A stretch of 21,219 nt of DNA from Gemmataceae bacterium (GTDB lineage: Bacteria; Planctomycetota; Planctomycetia; Gemmatales; Gemmataceae): NCBI GenBank assembly GCA_947490035.1, contig CANLGS010000006.1:1-21219 (forward strand), written 5' to 3'. Below are positions 1 to 8,500 of this stretch, piece by piece (positions within the stretch are counted from its first letter, which is position 1; each line of letters starts with the position of its first letter). The notes below the pieces were generated by a model that worked only from the letters and a program-made list of their open reading frames with translations, had not been told where the DNA came from and searched no databases. A program made the translations under genes and the position numbers.

Positions 1-15
1 GAGGCCACGTGCAGG

Positions 16-40
16 GTGGTCCGCCCGCTCCGCGAGCGGG
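16..40. repeat. GTGGTCCG-led small hairpin repeat
   Basis: GTGGTCCG (16-23) is followed directly by a perfect 7-bp stem, CCCGCTC (24-30) and GAGCGGG (34-40), with a CGC loop. The same GTGGTCCG leader followed by a hairpin with a similar centre occurs at 19508-19531. It lies 109 bases before the first gene and could end transcription from upstream or be a member of a dispersed repeat family. No T-run follows, so a terminator role is uncertain. Confidence 0.45.
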
Positions 41-148
41 GATTGCGGAACGAAAATCAGCGAGAAGAACAGTGGAAGTGAAACGACGGGCGCGGAGAAT
101 GAGAACCAGAACCGCAAGTCTTCTTCGCCACCGAGGAGAGCGCAGACC

Positions 149-1126
149 ATGACCACATCACTTCGGCACGCGACGGCTGCGGCGCTCGTCGTCGCCATCG
201 CGTGGGGCTTCGCGCCGGCCGCGGCGCCGGTCCCGCCGGACGCGGGCAAGGCACTACCCACCGCCGACGCCAAGCAGCGGGTGCGCAGCAAGAACAACCT
301 CAAGCAGATCGCACTCGCGATGCACAACTACGCGGCTGCCAACGACGACGATTGGCCTCGGAACATCGTGGACAAGAACGGCAAGCCGCTGTTGAGCTGG
401 CGCGTCATAATTCTGCCGTACATCGAACAGGCGGAACTGTACATGCAGTTCAAACTGGACGAACCGTGGGACAGCGACAACAACAAGAAACTGCTCGCGA
501 AGATGCCGGACGTGTACAAAGTTGGGATCGAGGAGAAGAGCGCGACGAAGACGTATTACCAGGGGTTCGCCGGGCCGGGCGCCGTGTTCGAGCCGGGCAA
601 GAAGCTCAACCTGAAATCGAGTTTCACCGACGGCACCTCGAACACGATCTCCGTGGTCGAAGCCGGGCCGCCGGTCGAGTGGACGAAGCCGGCCGACATC
701 GAGTACGACCGGAAGACGTTCCAAAAGGTTGCCGGCCCGTTCCGCAACGTCATCATGGCCGGGATGTCGGACGGCAGCACGTTCCCGTTCAAACCGGACC
801 TGAAGCCCGAAGTGTGGTGCGACTTCATTGAACACGCCGACGGCAACGTCGTGGATCACGACGCGGCGGAAGCCGACTTGCGGGCGATCACAAAAGAGGA
901 CAAGGAACAGGCGGCCAAGCTGCTGAAGGAGAACGCGGAACTCTTGAACGCACTGGGTGAACTACTCATCGCGCGCGACAAACTCGCTGCGGAACAAGCA
1001 AAGAACTTGGCCGTCACTGGGTTGGATCTGGAAAAGTTGATCGAAGAACAGCAGCGATTCCGCCGAAAGCTCGACCGAATGAAGCAAGAAATCGAGCAAC
1101 TCAAGAAGGAGTTGGAGAAGAAGTAA
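149..1126 (+). CDS. Exported DUF1559-like protein with C-terminal coiled coil
   Basis: 325 residues. The region from about residue 44 (RSKNNLKQIALAMHNY, then SWRVIILPYIEQAELY, then FTDGTSNTISVVEAG) is the typical DUF1559 core, a family greatly expanded in planctomycetes and of unknown exact role. DUF1559 proteins usually begin with a type IV pilin-like leader (GFTLIELLV...) and end with an H-x9-DG segment. Here I see neither. The N-terminus instead looks like a Sec signal peptide: charged MTTSLRHA, a hydrophobic run to about residue 22, and an APAAA cleavage region near 26. Residues about 245-325 are rich in E, K and L with heptad-like spacing, predicting a coiled coil in place of the usual tail. 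The ATG at 149 is preceded by GAGGAGAG (133-140), about 9 bases upstream. The product is probably periplasmic. Function not known. Confidence 0.85.
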   Translation: MTTSLRHATAAALVVAIAWGFAPAAAPVPPDAGKALPTADAKQRVRSKNNLKQIALAMHNYAAANDDDWPRNIVDKNGKPLLSWRVIILPYIEQAELYMQFKLDEPWDSDNNKKLLAKMPDVYKVGIEEKSATKTYYQGFAGPGAVFEPGKKLNLKSSFTDGTSNTISVVEAGPPVEWTKPADIEYDRKTFQKVAGPFRNVIMAGMSDGSTFPFKPDLKPEVWCDFIEHADGNVVDHDAAEADLRAITKEDKEQAAKLLKENAELLNALGELLIARDKLAAEQAKNLAVTGLDLEKLIEEQQRFRRKLDRMKQEIEQLKKELEKK

Positions 1127-1135
1127 CGCGCTGCG

Positions 1136-1158
1136 GGCGCCGCTGTCCCGTCGGCGCC
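1136..1158 (+). terminator. Hairpin after the DUF1559-like gene
   Basis: GGCGCCG (1136-1142) and CGGCGCC (1152-1158) form a perfect 7-bp GC-only stem with a 9-base loop, starting 10 bases after the stop codon. No T-tract follows, so it may be a weak or factor-assisted terminator. It overlaps the region where a -35 box for the next gene would lie. Confidence 0.35.
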
Positions 1159-1166
1159 GCGTGCGG

Positions 1167-1172
1167 TATACT
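1167..1172 (+). promoter_or_regulatory. Possible -10 box upstream of the chimeric gene
   Basis: TATACT (1167-1172) is one base from the TATAAT consensus in otherwise very GC-rich sequence. The best -35 candidate 18 bases upstream (CTGTCC at about 1143-1148) is poor. Transcription would start near 1179, before the ATG at 1203 and after the alternative in-frame GTG at 1161, which supports 1203 as the start. Confidence 0.3.
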
Positions 1173-1202
1173 GGCGGAACCGAACTCGCCCGCCGACCGC
1201 AC

Positions 1203-3176
1203 ATGCACACCCGCCGCGCCGCGACCCTTCCATTGCTCCTTCTGCTCCTCTTCCCGTCGGTCGGGCGCGCCGCGCCACCTACCTTTGCGGACGTGCGCGC
1301 GTTCAGCGACACGTCCTGCGCGAAGTGCCACGGCGAGAAGGTGCAGAAGGGCGGGCTGAACCTCGCCACGTTCACCGACGAGAAAGTTGTCCTCAAGCAG
1401 CGGAGGGCGTGGCGCGAGGTCGCGGAGCAACTCGCGAGCGGCGGGATGCCGCCGCAGGGCGCGAAGCAACCCACGAAGGACGAGCGCGCGCGCGTCGTGC
1501 AGTGGATCACCTCGACCCTTGATGCGGCCGACGAGCGCGACCGCAAGCAGCCCGACCCCGGCCGACCGGTCGTGCGCCGGCTCACGCCCGGCGAGTACAA
1601 CCGCACGCTCCGCGACCTGCTCGGCGTGGACGTCGACGCCAGCGGCGCCGTCGGTATGCCCGACGACGCCGTGGGCGAGAGCTTCGACAACCTTGCCGCG
1701 GCGCTCGCATTCTCCGACACACTCACCGAGAAATACTTCGCCGCGGCCGAACTCGCCATCGAGCGGCTGTACGCGTTCCCGCAGAAGGGGCCGAAGCCGA
1801 AGGCGGGCGAACTGCCGCCACTTCTCGCGAAGCTCGTCAAGCCGGGCGACGCGAAGGGCACCGTCGCGGAACTGGCGCGGCGCGCGTACCGGCGCCCGGT
1901 CGAGGCGAAGGAAGTGGACCGCCTGCTCACGCTCTTCGACAAGGCGACCAAAGCGGGCGCGAAGTTCGAGGACGCACTCAAGCCGGTCTTCAAGGCGGTG
2001 CTGGTGTCGCCGCACTTCCTCCTGCGCATCGAGCGCGACCGGCCGAAGGACGACACCGCGTATCGCGTGAACGATCACCTCGTATCCGCGCCGTCGGTCG
2101 ATCAGGTCGCGGCGCGGGCGGTCGGCGATCAGACGTTCCTGCCGTCGCTCGAACTCGGCTTGAGCAACCACGAAACGCAATACTCGTGGCGCGCGGCCGA
2201 CGTGCGCGTGCCCTACGAAGCGAACCCGCGACTGGTGTTCGACCGGATGTTCCGCGGGCGCACGCCCGTTGTACCCAACTGGAAGACACGCGCGGCGCAG
2301 GCGTCGAGCCAAACTCCGGTCGCTAACGCTCCCGGCTCGCCTCGGAAAGACACCATCGACCGGAGCGTGCTGGACCTCGTGCGCGAGGAAGCGAACGACC
2401 TGCGCAAAGACCTCGGCGCCGCGGACCGCAAGCGCCTCGATCAGTATCTGGACGGCGTGCGCTCCATCGAGAAGCGCATCGACCTCGTGGAACACCGGCA
2501 GCGGCTCGAGGTCCTCGACAGCGCGAACCCCGGCCCTTCCAAGATCGCGCTTCCCACGAACCTGCCGAAGGAAGGTATCCCGATCTGGCAGATCACGAAC
2601 CCGGTTCACCGCGACCCCGAACACCACGAGAGCTACACGCGCCTCATGAGCGACCTGATGGTGCTGGCGTTCCAGACGGACACGACGCGCGTGGGCGTGT
2701 TCGCGTGCGGCAGCGACGAGGCGCAGTTCCCCGGCGTGGTGACGGTGGGTTACGAAACACACTGCCACACGCTCGAACACCAGGGCAACGCCGGTCGCGT
2801 CGAGGACGCGGACCCGATCTCGCGCGAGGCGCTGCGTCAGATTCACGCGTGGTACACGAAACTCTTCGCCGAGATGGTGAAGAAGATGCAAGCCATCGAC
2901 GAAGGCGGTTCGTCACTGCTCGACAACACGCTGATGCTGTACACGTCGTACATGGCGGACGGCGGGCACGGCACCAACGACTACCCCGCGGTGCTTGTCG
3001 GCAAGGCCGGCGGCACGCTGAAGACGGGCCGGCACGTCGCGTTCAAGCCGAAGACGCCGGTGTCGAACCTGTACGCGGAGATCCTCGACCGCATGGGCGC
3101 GAAGACCGCGAAGTTCGGCGAAAACCTGACGAGCCAACACCGCCAGTACGACGGCAAGCTGCCGGGGCTGGTGTAG
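1203..3176 (+). CDS. Chimeric protein: PSCyt1/DUF1587/DUF1595 N-terminus fused to DUF1552 C-terminus
   Basis: 657 residues from the ATG at 1203, chosen over GTG 1161 because a Sec signal peptide begins there (HTRR, then a run of leucines, then GRA-AP). A heme c site CAKCH follows at residues 39-43 (PSCyt1). Residues ~125-190 (RRLTPGEYNRTLRDLLGVD) fit DUF1587 and ~221-280 (LARRAYRRPV ... VLVSPHFLLRIER) fit DUF1595. YRVNDH (287-292) is how DUF1592 normally opens, but the sequence then changes to APSVDQVAARAVGDQTFLPSLELG, typical of the middle of DUF1552, and stays DUF1552-like to the end (RSVLDLVREEANDLRKDLGA, YLDGVRSIEKRI, ILDRMGAKTAKFGE). In planctomycetes these are normally two adjacent genes of about 800 and 450 residues. 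Most of DUF1592, all of DUF1588/DUF1585 and the N-terminal part of DUF1552 are missing. The join is in frame, so a full-length product is possible. The family's role is unknown; it is often assumed to be periplasmic redox or polymer turnover. Confidence 0.8.
   Translation: MHTRRAATLPLLLLLLFPSVGRAAPPTFADVRAFSDTSCAKCHGEKVQKGGLNLATFTDEKVVLKQRRAWREVAEQLASGGMPPQGAKQPTKDERARVVQWITSTLDAADERDRKQPDPGRPVVRRLTPGEYNRTLRDLLGVDVDASGAVGMPDDAVGESFDNLAAALAFSDTLTEKYFAAAELAIERLYAFPQKGPKPKAGELPPLLAKLVKPGDAKGTVAELARRAYRRPVEAKEVDRLLTLFDKATKAGAKFEDALKPVFKAVLVSPHFLLRIERDRPKDDTAYRVNDHLVSAPSVDQVAARAVGDQTFLPSLELGLSNHETQYSWRAADVRVPYEANPRLVFDRMFRGRTPVVPNWKTRAAQASSQTPVANAPGSPRKDTIDRSVLDLVREEANDLRKDLGAADRKRLDQYLDGVRSIEKRIDLVEHRQRLEVLDSANPGPSKIALPTNLPKEGIPIWQITNPVHRDPEHHESYTRLMSDLMVLAFQTDTTRVGVFACGSDEAQFPGVVTVGYETHCHTLEHQGNAGRVEDADPISREALRQIHAWYTKLFAEMVKKMQAIDEGGSSLLDNTLMLYTSYMADGGHGTNDYPAVLVGKAGGTLKTGRHVAFKPKTPVSNLYAEILDRMGAKTAKFGENLTSQHRQYDGKLPGLV
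2305..2340. repeat. Possible small repeat inserted in the DUF1552 coding region
   Basis: CGAGCC (2305-2310) and GGCTCG (2334-2339) flank a segment containing CCGGTCGCTAACGCTCCCGG. In translation it gives roughly SSQTPVANAPGSPR, a low-complexity stretch between two well-recognised DUF1552 blocks (VPNWKTRAAQ and DTIDRSVLDLV). I infer a repeat-derived insertion. Only one copy is in the window, so this is tentative. Confidence 0.3.
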
Positions 3177-3179
3177 ATT

Positions 3180-3207
3180 TTGTTGATTCTTGAGTGCTGC
3201 TTACAAT
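3180..3207 (+). promoter_or_regulatory. Possible promoter for the AlbA_2-like gene
   Basis: TTGTTG (3180-3185) and TACAAT (3202-3207) are separated by 16 bases in an AT-richer intergenic stretch. The -10 differs from consensus at one position, while the -35 matches mainly in TTG. Transcription would start near 3214, giving a leader of about 60 bases before the GTG at 3274. Confidence 0.35.
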
Positions 3208-3273
3208 CGCGAAATACGTACACTCCTTGAGATTGCTTGACTTATCAGCGGGCAACGTCTGTGGAGAATCGCA

Positions 3274-3891
3274 GTGGAACAGACCGAAAGCAAACCGAAA
3301 GGAATCCTCACCGAATCCGAAGCAGTCACTTTCGCACAAGGCGGGTCGAGTGAGACGGTGGAAGTTCGAGGGCGGATGACTTCGGCAAGGATCTTGAGCG
3401 ATTTAATCGCGGCATTCGCTCACCACCTCGGAGGGTCGATCATCTTCGGCTACCACGCGCGAAGAGGCAAGGTAGTCGGGTGCAATCGGACCAGAATCCA
3501 GCGCCGCTACGAGGAGGCTCGAAACGAACTGGGTGGAGATCACCTTTCCTCGATTCAATTTTATACGGTTCACGGTCGCGTCATGGCCGTGGTTCATGTT
3601 CCGAAGCAGGTTATCCCCACGCGTCCTGTAGTTCGGTTTGAAACCACAATCCGCTTGCTCACGAGAGCGCAACTCGCTGCCCTGATGGGGCGCACGCGAT
3701 CAGACACCGCACCGGAAATCTTTGGAGCGATGCTCGTTATTCTGATGGAGAAGTTGCGCCGAACTGAACTCCGCTTGGCGGAAGCCGATAGCTGGAGGCG
3801 CAAGGTTAGAGACGGCATCATCGGCGCAGCGATTTCGGCTCTCCTGGCGTACTTTGCGGGATTGCTCCGTCTGCCGCATTTGTTGCCCTGA
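3274..3891 (+). CDS. AlbA_2/Schlafen-like domain protein with C-terminal membrane segment
   Basis: 205 residues starting at GTG 3274. GGAG at 3263-3266 lies 7 bases upstream and decides the start. Residues ~25-60 (SSETVEVRGR, then ILSDLIAAFAHHLGGSIIFGY, then GKVVGC) match the AlbA_2 / Schlafen AAA_4 pattern: an E-x-x-E-like strand, then A-F-A-x-x-x-G-G-x-I-I-F-G, then a strand ending V-V-G. YTVHGRVMAVVHVPK followed by proline (~92-110) matches that fold's later strand. In this family the domain is a putative nucleic-acid-binding module. Residues ~183-201 (IIGAAISALLAYFAGLL) form one likely transmembrane helix near the C-terminus, so the domain would sit on the membrane. GC by hand count of sample lines is about 48-53 %, clearly below the ~67 % around it, suggesting recent transfer or relaxed constraint. 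Specific function unknown. Confidence 0.7.
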   Translation: MEQTESKPKGILTESEAVTFAQGGSSETVEVRGRMTSARILSDLIAAFAHHLGGSIIFGYHARRGKVVGCNRTRIQRRYEEARNELGGDHLSSIQFYTVHGRVMAVVHVPKQVIPTRPVVRFETTIRLLTRAQLAALMGRTRSDTAPEIFGAMLVILMEKLRRTELRLAEADSWRRKVRDGIIGAAISALLAYFAGLLRLPHLLP

Positions 3892-3905
3892 GCGTGCGAA
3901 AACTT

Positions 3906-4768
3906 ATGCCCACCTCACTCTTCATGGCGGTCGGTCTCGACGGGCTGCGCATCGCCTCCGCCGACGGCGTGAAGTGGACGGACGCGCAGACCGGGCGCGA
4001 AGGCGAAAGCTACCGTGCGGTCGCGTTCGGCAACGGGCTGTGCGTCGCGGTCGGCAGCTTCGGCGGCGATAACATTCTGGCGAACACGTCGGACGGCAAG
4101 ACGTGGAAGACCGGCAAGCACGACGCCAAGTACGTGAAGTACATTCGCGGACTCAGCTTCGGCAACGGGCAGTTCCTCGCGCTCGGCGGCGACCCCGGCA
4201 GCGTCGGGCAGTCGAAGCCGTTCGTCATGTTCTCGAAAGACGGACTGACCTGGGACGGCCCGCACGACGTGCCCGGTAAGCACATGCTGAGGCGCGCCGC
4301 GTGGGGCGGCGGAAGGTTTGCCGCGGCCGGCGCGCGACCTCGAAGGACGGCAAGGAGTGGGCCGACGCGCCCGAGACGAAAGCCACCGACACGCTCGTGG
4401 ATGTCGCCTTCGGGAACGCGGTGTTCGTCGGGGTCGGGCTGCACGGGCTTCGCACATCGACCGCCGACGGCGTAAAGTGGACCGCGAAGCAGACCGGCGA
4501 AGAGGGCGAACACCTCAACAGCGTGGTGTTCGCGGGCGGCAAGTTCGTCGCGGTCGGCGCCGGCGCGACGTACACCTCCGCCGACGGCGAGAAGTGGGAG
4601 CGTGCCGTAAACGAGGACGCCCCGCAGTTCGCGACGCACGGCGCCGGCGCGTTCGTCGGCGCCGCGTGGAAGGGCCGACTGTTCACATCGAAAGACGGCG
4701 TCTCGTGGCAGGAGACGCACAAAGCCGACCGGCACGTGCTCGCGGTCGCGTTCAGCACCGTCGGCTGA
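3906..4768 (+). pseudogene. Frameshifted gene for a seven-Asp-box beta-propeller protein
   Basis: The frame opened at ATG 3906 reads well to about 4325-4335 (AAWGGGRFAAAG), and the matching continuation lies in another frame from about 4331 (RRATSKDGKEWADAP) to the TGA at 4766-4768. The change equals one missing base in the GC-rich run at ~4323-4340. Across both frames there are seven S/T-x-DG-x-x-W boxes (SADGVKW, TSDGKTW, SKDGLTW, SKDGKEW, TADGVKW, SADGEKW, SKDGVSW), each followed by a VAFGNG-x-FVAVG-like strand pair. This is the Asp-box/BNR-type propeller pattern. The protein starts and ends inside a blade, as in circularly closed propellers. I see no signal peptide. The start lies 14 bases after the AlbA_2-like stop, with no clear ribosome site. 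It could be a true pseudogene, a sequencing error or, less likely, a programmed -1 shift. Ligand unknown. Confidence 0.7.
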
Positions 4769-4780
4769 CTCTCCAACGCA

Positions 4781-4800
4781 CTTTCGCGGTCCGCTGAAAG
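4781..4800 (+). terminator. Weak hairpin after the propeller gene
   Basis: CTTTCGCG (4781-4788) pairs with CGCTGAAAG (4792-4800) with one bulged T and a 3-base loop, 12 bases past the stop. There is no T-tract. Confidence 0.3.
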
Positions 4801-4902
4801 AATCTCGCCGCGCCCGCGACACATCTCGACCGTTCAGCGCAGATTAGGATAGCGACGGTTCGCGTTCCCCCGCGATTCCCGGCGGACCGGGAACGTCTTC
4901 GG

Positions 4903-5544
4903 ATGCACCGCGACGGGTTCCGCTTTATGGACGAACACCTGGCGCGCGAGGTCGCCCGCGGACTGCGCGAGGGCCGACCGGACGCCTGGAGCGCGCTGTA
5001 CGACGCGTTCGCCGCGCGCGTCTGGCGCGGCGTCGCGCGCCTGCTCGGCCCCGGTTCGGCCGACGTCGCCGATGTCGTTCAGGAGACGATGCTCGCCGCG
5101 GCGCGGTCGGCGCGCAACTACGACGCGACCCGCGGCACGCTCTGGAACTGGCTGTGGGGCATCGCGCGAATGGAAGTCGCGCTGCACTTCCGCAAGCAGA
5201 AGCGCCACGACCGACTGAAGGGCGCCGGCGACTGGCTCGCGGCCAGCGCCGGCCGGCTCGACCGCTGGCTCGATGGTACCGATGAGGCGCCAACAGACTT
5301 ACTCGAAACGGCGGAACTGGCGCAGCTCGTTCGGCTCGCGCTCTCCGAACTGACGGCCGAGTACGAATCGCTGCTCACCGCGAAGTACCTCGACGGCGAA
5401 CCGGTCGAACTGATCGCGGCCCGCGAACACTGCACGAAAACCGCCGTGCGCTCGAAACTCGCCCGCGCCCGCGAAGCCTTCCGCGAGGTCTTCCTGCGGC
5501 TTACCGGCGACAGCCTCACGCTGCCGCGCACGGAGACGTGCTAA
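4903..5544 (+). CDS. ECF-family RNA polymerase sigma factor
   Basis: 213 residues. Region 2 lies at about 14-103: GRPDAWSALYDAFAARVWRG, then ADVADVVQETMLAAARSARNY (the -10-melting D-x-x-Q-E-T/F signature), then GTLWNWLWGIARMEVALHFRKQ. Region 4 lies at about 145-203: LSELTAEYESLLTAKYLDGE, then a helix-turn-helix TKTAVRSKLARAREAFREVF. The linker between them is longer than in minimal ECF factors. It would direct RNA polymerase to a dedicated promoter set. An in-frame ATG at 4927 is an alternative start; neither has a strong ribosome site. Its TAA (5542-5544) shares a base with the ATG of the next gene (TAATG), so the two are translationally coupled, and the downstream membrane protein is the likely regulator or sensor for this factor. 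The ECF subgroup cannot be assigned by eye. Confidence 0.9.
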   Translation: MHRDGFRFMDEHLAREVARGLREGRPDAWSALYDAFAARVWRGVARLLGPGSADVADVVQETMLAAARSARNYDATRGTLWNWLWGIARMEVALHFRKQKRHDRLKGAGDWLAASAGRLDRWLDGTDEAPTDLLETAELAQLVRLALSELTAEYESLLTAKYLDGEPVELIAAREHCTKTAVRSKLARAREAFREVFLRLTGDSLTLPRTETC

Positions 5545-8500
5545 TGACCGAACCCGAACCGCACCCCACCGACGAACAACTCGCCGCACTCATGGCAACG
5601 ACCGACAAGGACGCGCCGCCGACGGACGCGGCGTTCCTCGACCGACTGCGCGAGCAGTCGCTGGCGGTCTTTTCTGGTGGCACCGGTCTCCAGACCGGTG
5701 AGGCGGCCACGGAACACCGGTCTGGAGACCGGTGCCACGAAAACAAGCCTCTCCCGAACCGAAAGCCGACCATGCTCCCGTTCTCGTTGCGGTGGATCGC
5801 GGCCACGGCCGCCGCGCTGATGCTCATCGGCTTCGGCGTCGCGTACTGGACGGGCGCGTTCAAGCAGCCCATCCCGGTACCTGTGCCGCAACTTGGCGAG
5901 CCGTTCGTCTTCCAAGACGGCCTGACCGATGACGGGCGCATCGGGAAGGTGACCGACGCGCAGGGCGTCGTCGCGGTCAAGCCGGTGCTGCACGAGCGCT
6001 GGTCGCCGGTGCAACCGCGGCTCGTCCTCAAGCTGGGCGACTGGCTGCGCACCGACTCGCGCGGCGCCAACGCCGTCGCGCTGAAGCTCGTCAAGTCGGC
6101 CGCGGTCATCGTCGGGCCGCACTCGACCGTGGAGCTAATCAAGGCGGACGAACTGCGGCTGCTCGCGGGCGAAATCGAGATTACCGCGACCGATGCCGCA
6201 CCGGTCGAACTCCACGGCCCCGACAAGCAGAAGCTCACCATCAAGGGCAAGCAGCACTTCAAGGTCGAGAAGGAGAAGTTGGTTCGCGTCGAGAAGGAAC
6301 CGCCGTGGCTCGCGGGGTTCAAGGGCACGACCGCGAACGAGTCGATCGGCTCGCTGGTTCACACCGTGGACGGGCGCGACGTGCCGCTGACGGTCGGCTA
6401 CCACCACGTCACCGTGGACATCCGCGACCAGATCGCGCGCACGACCATCGAGGAGTCGTTCGTCAACCGCACCGCCGGCGTGCTGGAAGGCGTGTTCCAC
6501 TTCCCGCTGCCGCAGGACGCGTCCATCTCCGGCTTCGGCATGTGGATCGGGGACGAACTCGTTGAAGCCGACGTGGTCGAGAAGCAGCGTGCGCGCGAAA
6601 TCTACGAGACGATTCTGCGCGAGCGGCGCGACCCCGGACTGCTGGAATGGGCCGGCGGGAACATCTTCAAGGCGCGCGTGTTCCCGATCCTGGCGCGCTC
6701 CGAGAAGCGCATCAAGATCACCTACACGCAGGTGCTGCCCCTTCGCGGGAACCGCTACAGTTACAGCTACGCGCTGCAAAGCGAGTTGCTGAAGCAGCAC
6801 CCGCTGCGCGACCTGAAGATCGACGTGAAGGTTCACTCCGCGACGGCACTCAAATCGATCTCGTCGCCGACGCACGCGGCCCGCGTCGCGAAGACGGAAC
6901 ACGCCGGGCAGGTCGAGTTCTCAGCGCAGGAATACACGCCGACACGCGACTTTGAAGCGGTCATCGAGGTCGAAGGCACGCGGCCGGACGTGGTCGTGAT
7001 CCCGCACCGGCGCGGCGACGACGGCTACTTCCTGGTGCAGCTCACCCCGCCTGGCGGGGCCGGCGACTGGGAGCGCCCGCTCGTTCCCAACGGTGACCCG
7101 CTCAATCTGCTGCTGCTCGCGGACACGTCCGCGTCGATGGACAAGACGCAGCGCGCGACACGGGATGCCGTGCTGAACGCGCTGCTCGGCGCGCTCACGC
7201 CGAAGGACACGATCAACGTGGCCGCGTGCGACGTGAACTGCGACTGGGTGTTCGAGAAGCCGGTGAGCGCGACGCCGGCCAACGTCGCGGCGGTGCAGGA
7301 GTTCCTCGCGAAGCGGTCGTCGCTCGGCTGGACCGATCTCGATAAGGCGTTTGCAAGTGCCATGAAAACGAGCGAGGCGGGCACGCACGTCGTCTACCTC
7401 GGCGACGGCATCAGCACGACCGGCAGCGCGGACCCGGTGGCGTTCGCGAGGCGCCTGGCGAAGCTCTACGAAGGGAAGAGCGGCACGTTCCACGCGGTCG
7501 CCGTCGGCAGCAGTTACGAACCGGCGGCACTCAAGGCCATCGCCTCCCTGGGCAACGGTTCTTTGCGGCGCGTCGCAAGCGACAAGGGACCGCAGGGCGC
7601 GGCGTTCGACCTGCTCACCGAGATCGCGACGCCGGCGCTGCGCAACCTGAAGGTCGAGTTCACCGGGCTGCGCACGGCCCGCGTCTACCCGGACACGCTC
7701 CCCAATGTCCCGGCCGGCACGCAACAGATTCTGCTCGGCCGCTACCTGCCCGAAGGCAAAGACCAGAGCGGCGAGATCGTCGTCACGGGGATGCTCGGCA
7801 ACAAGGCGGTGCGCTACACGTCGAAGGTCAAGCTCAAGGACGCGGAGCAAGGCAACTCGTTCGTCCCGCGACTGTGGGCGCGGATGCAACTCGACGCGCT
7901 GCTCGAACAGGGCACCTCCGCGACGGTGCAGCAGGACGTGATCGCGCTATCGGAAGAGTTCAACATCATCACGCCGTACACGTCGCTGCTCGTTCTTGAG
8001 ACCGACGCGGACCGCGCCCGGTTTGGCGTGAAGCGCCGGTTCCAGATGCGCGACGGGGAGAAGTATTTCCGAGAGGGTCAGGAGAACGCCGTGTTCGCGC
8101 TGCGGCAGAAGCAGATGAAGCTGGCGGGCGACTACCGCACCGCGCTGCGGCGGAGCGTACTCGCGCAGCTCAACGGCTTGGGCCGCAACGCGTTCCGGGG
8201 CGAAGTCCGCGAGTGGCTGAGAAGCGATGCCGCGGGCCGGTCGTTCACGGTCCACGACGAGCATTTCCTGTACTTGGAAGCTCTCGGCGACCACGACGGA
8301 GGCGAGATGTTGAGCCGCGGGTTCGGCGGCGGGGCTTTCGCGGGCCGCGGTCTGCTGGACGACTTCGGAATTAATGGCGGCCCGCAGTCTCTGGCCGTGG
8401 AGTTCAACCGGAAGAAACTCCAGGATGAGTTCCTGGGAGACCCACGCGGCGAAGTCCAGTTGTACGACCGGCAAGGCGGGTGGGCCGAAGACGCGCCACC

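Noticed and set aside
1161..1202. GTG 1161 as start of the chimeric gene
   Set aside because: It would add 14 residues before a clear signal peptide and place the start ahead of a -10-like box; ATG 1203 fits better.
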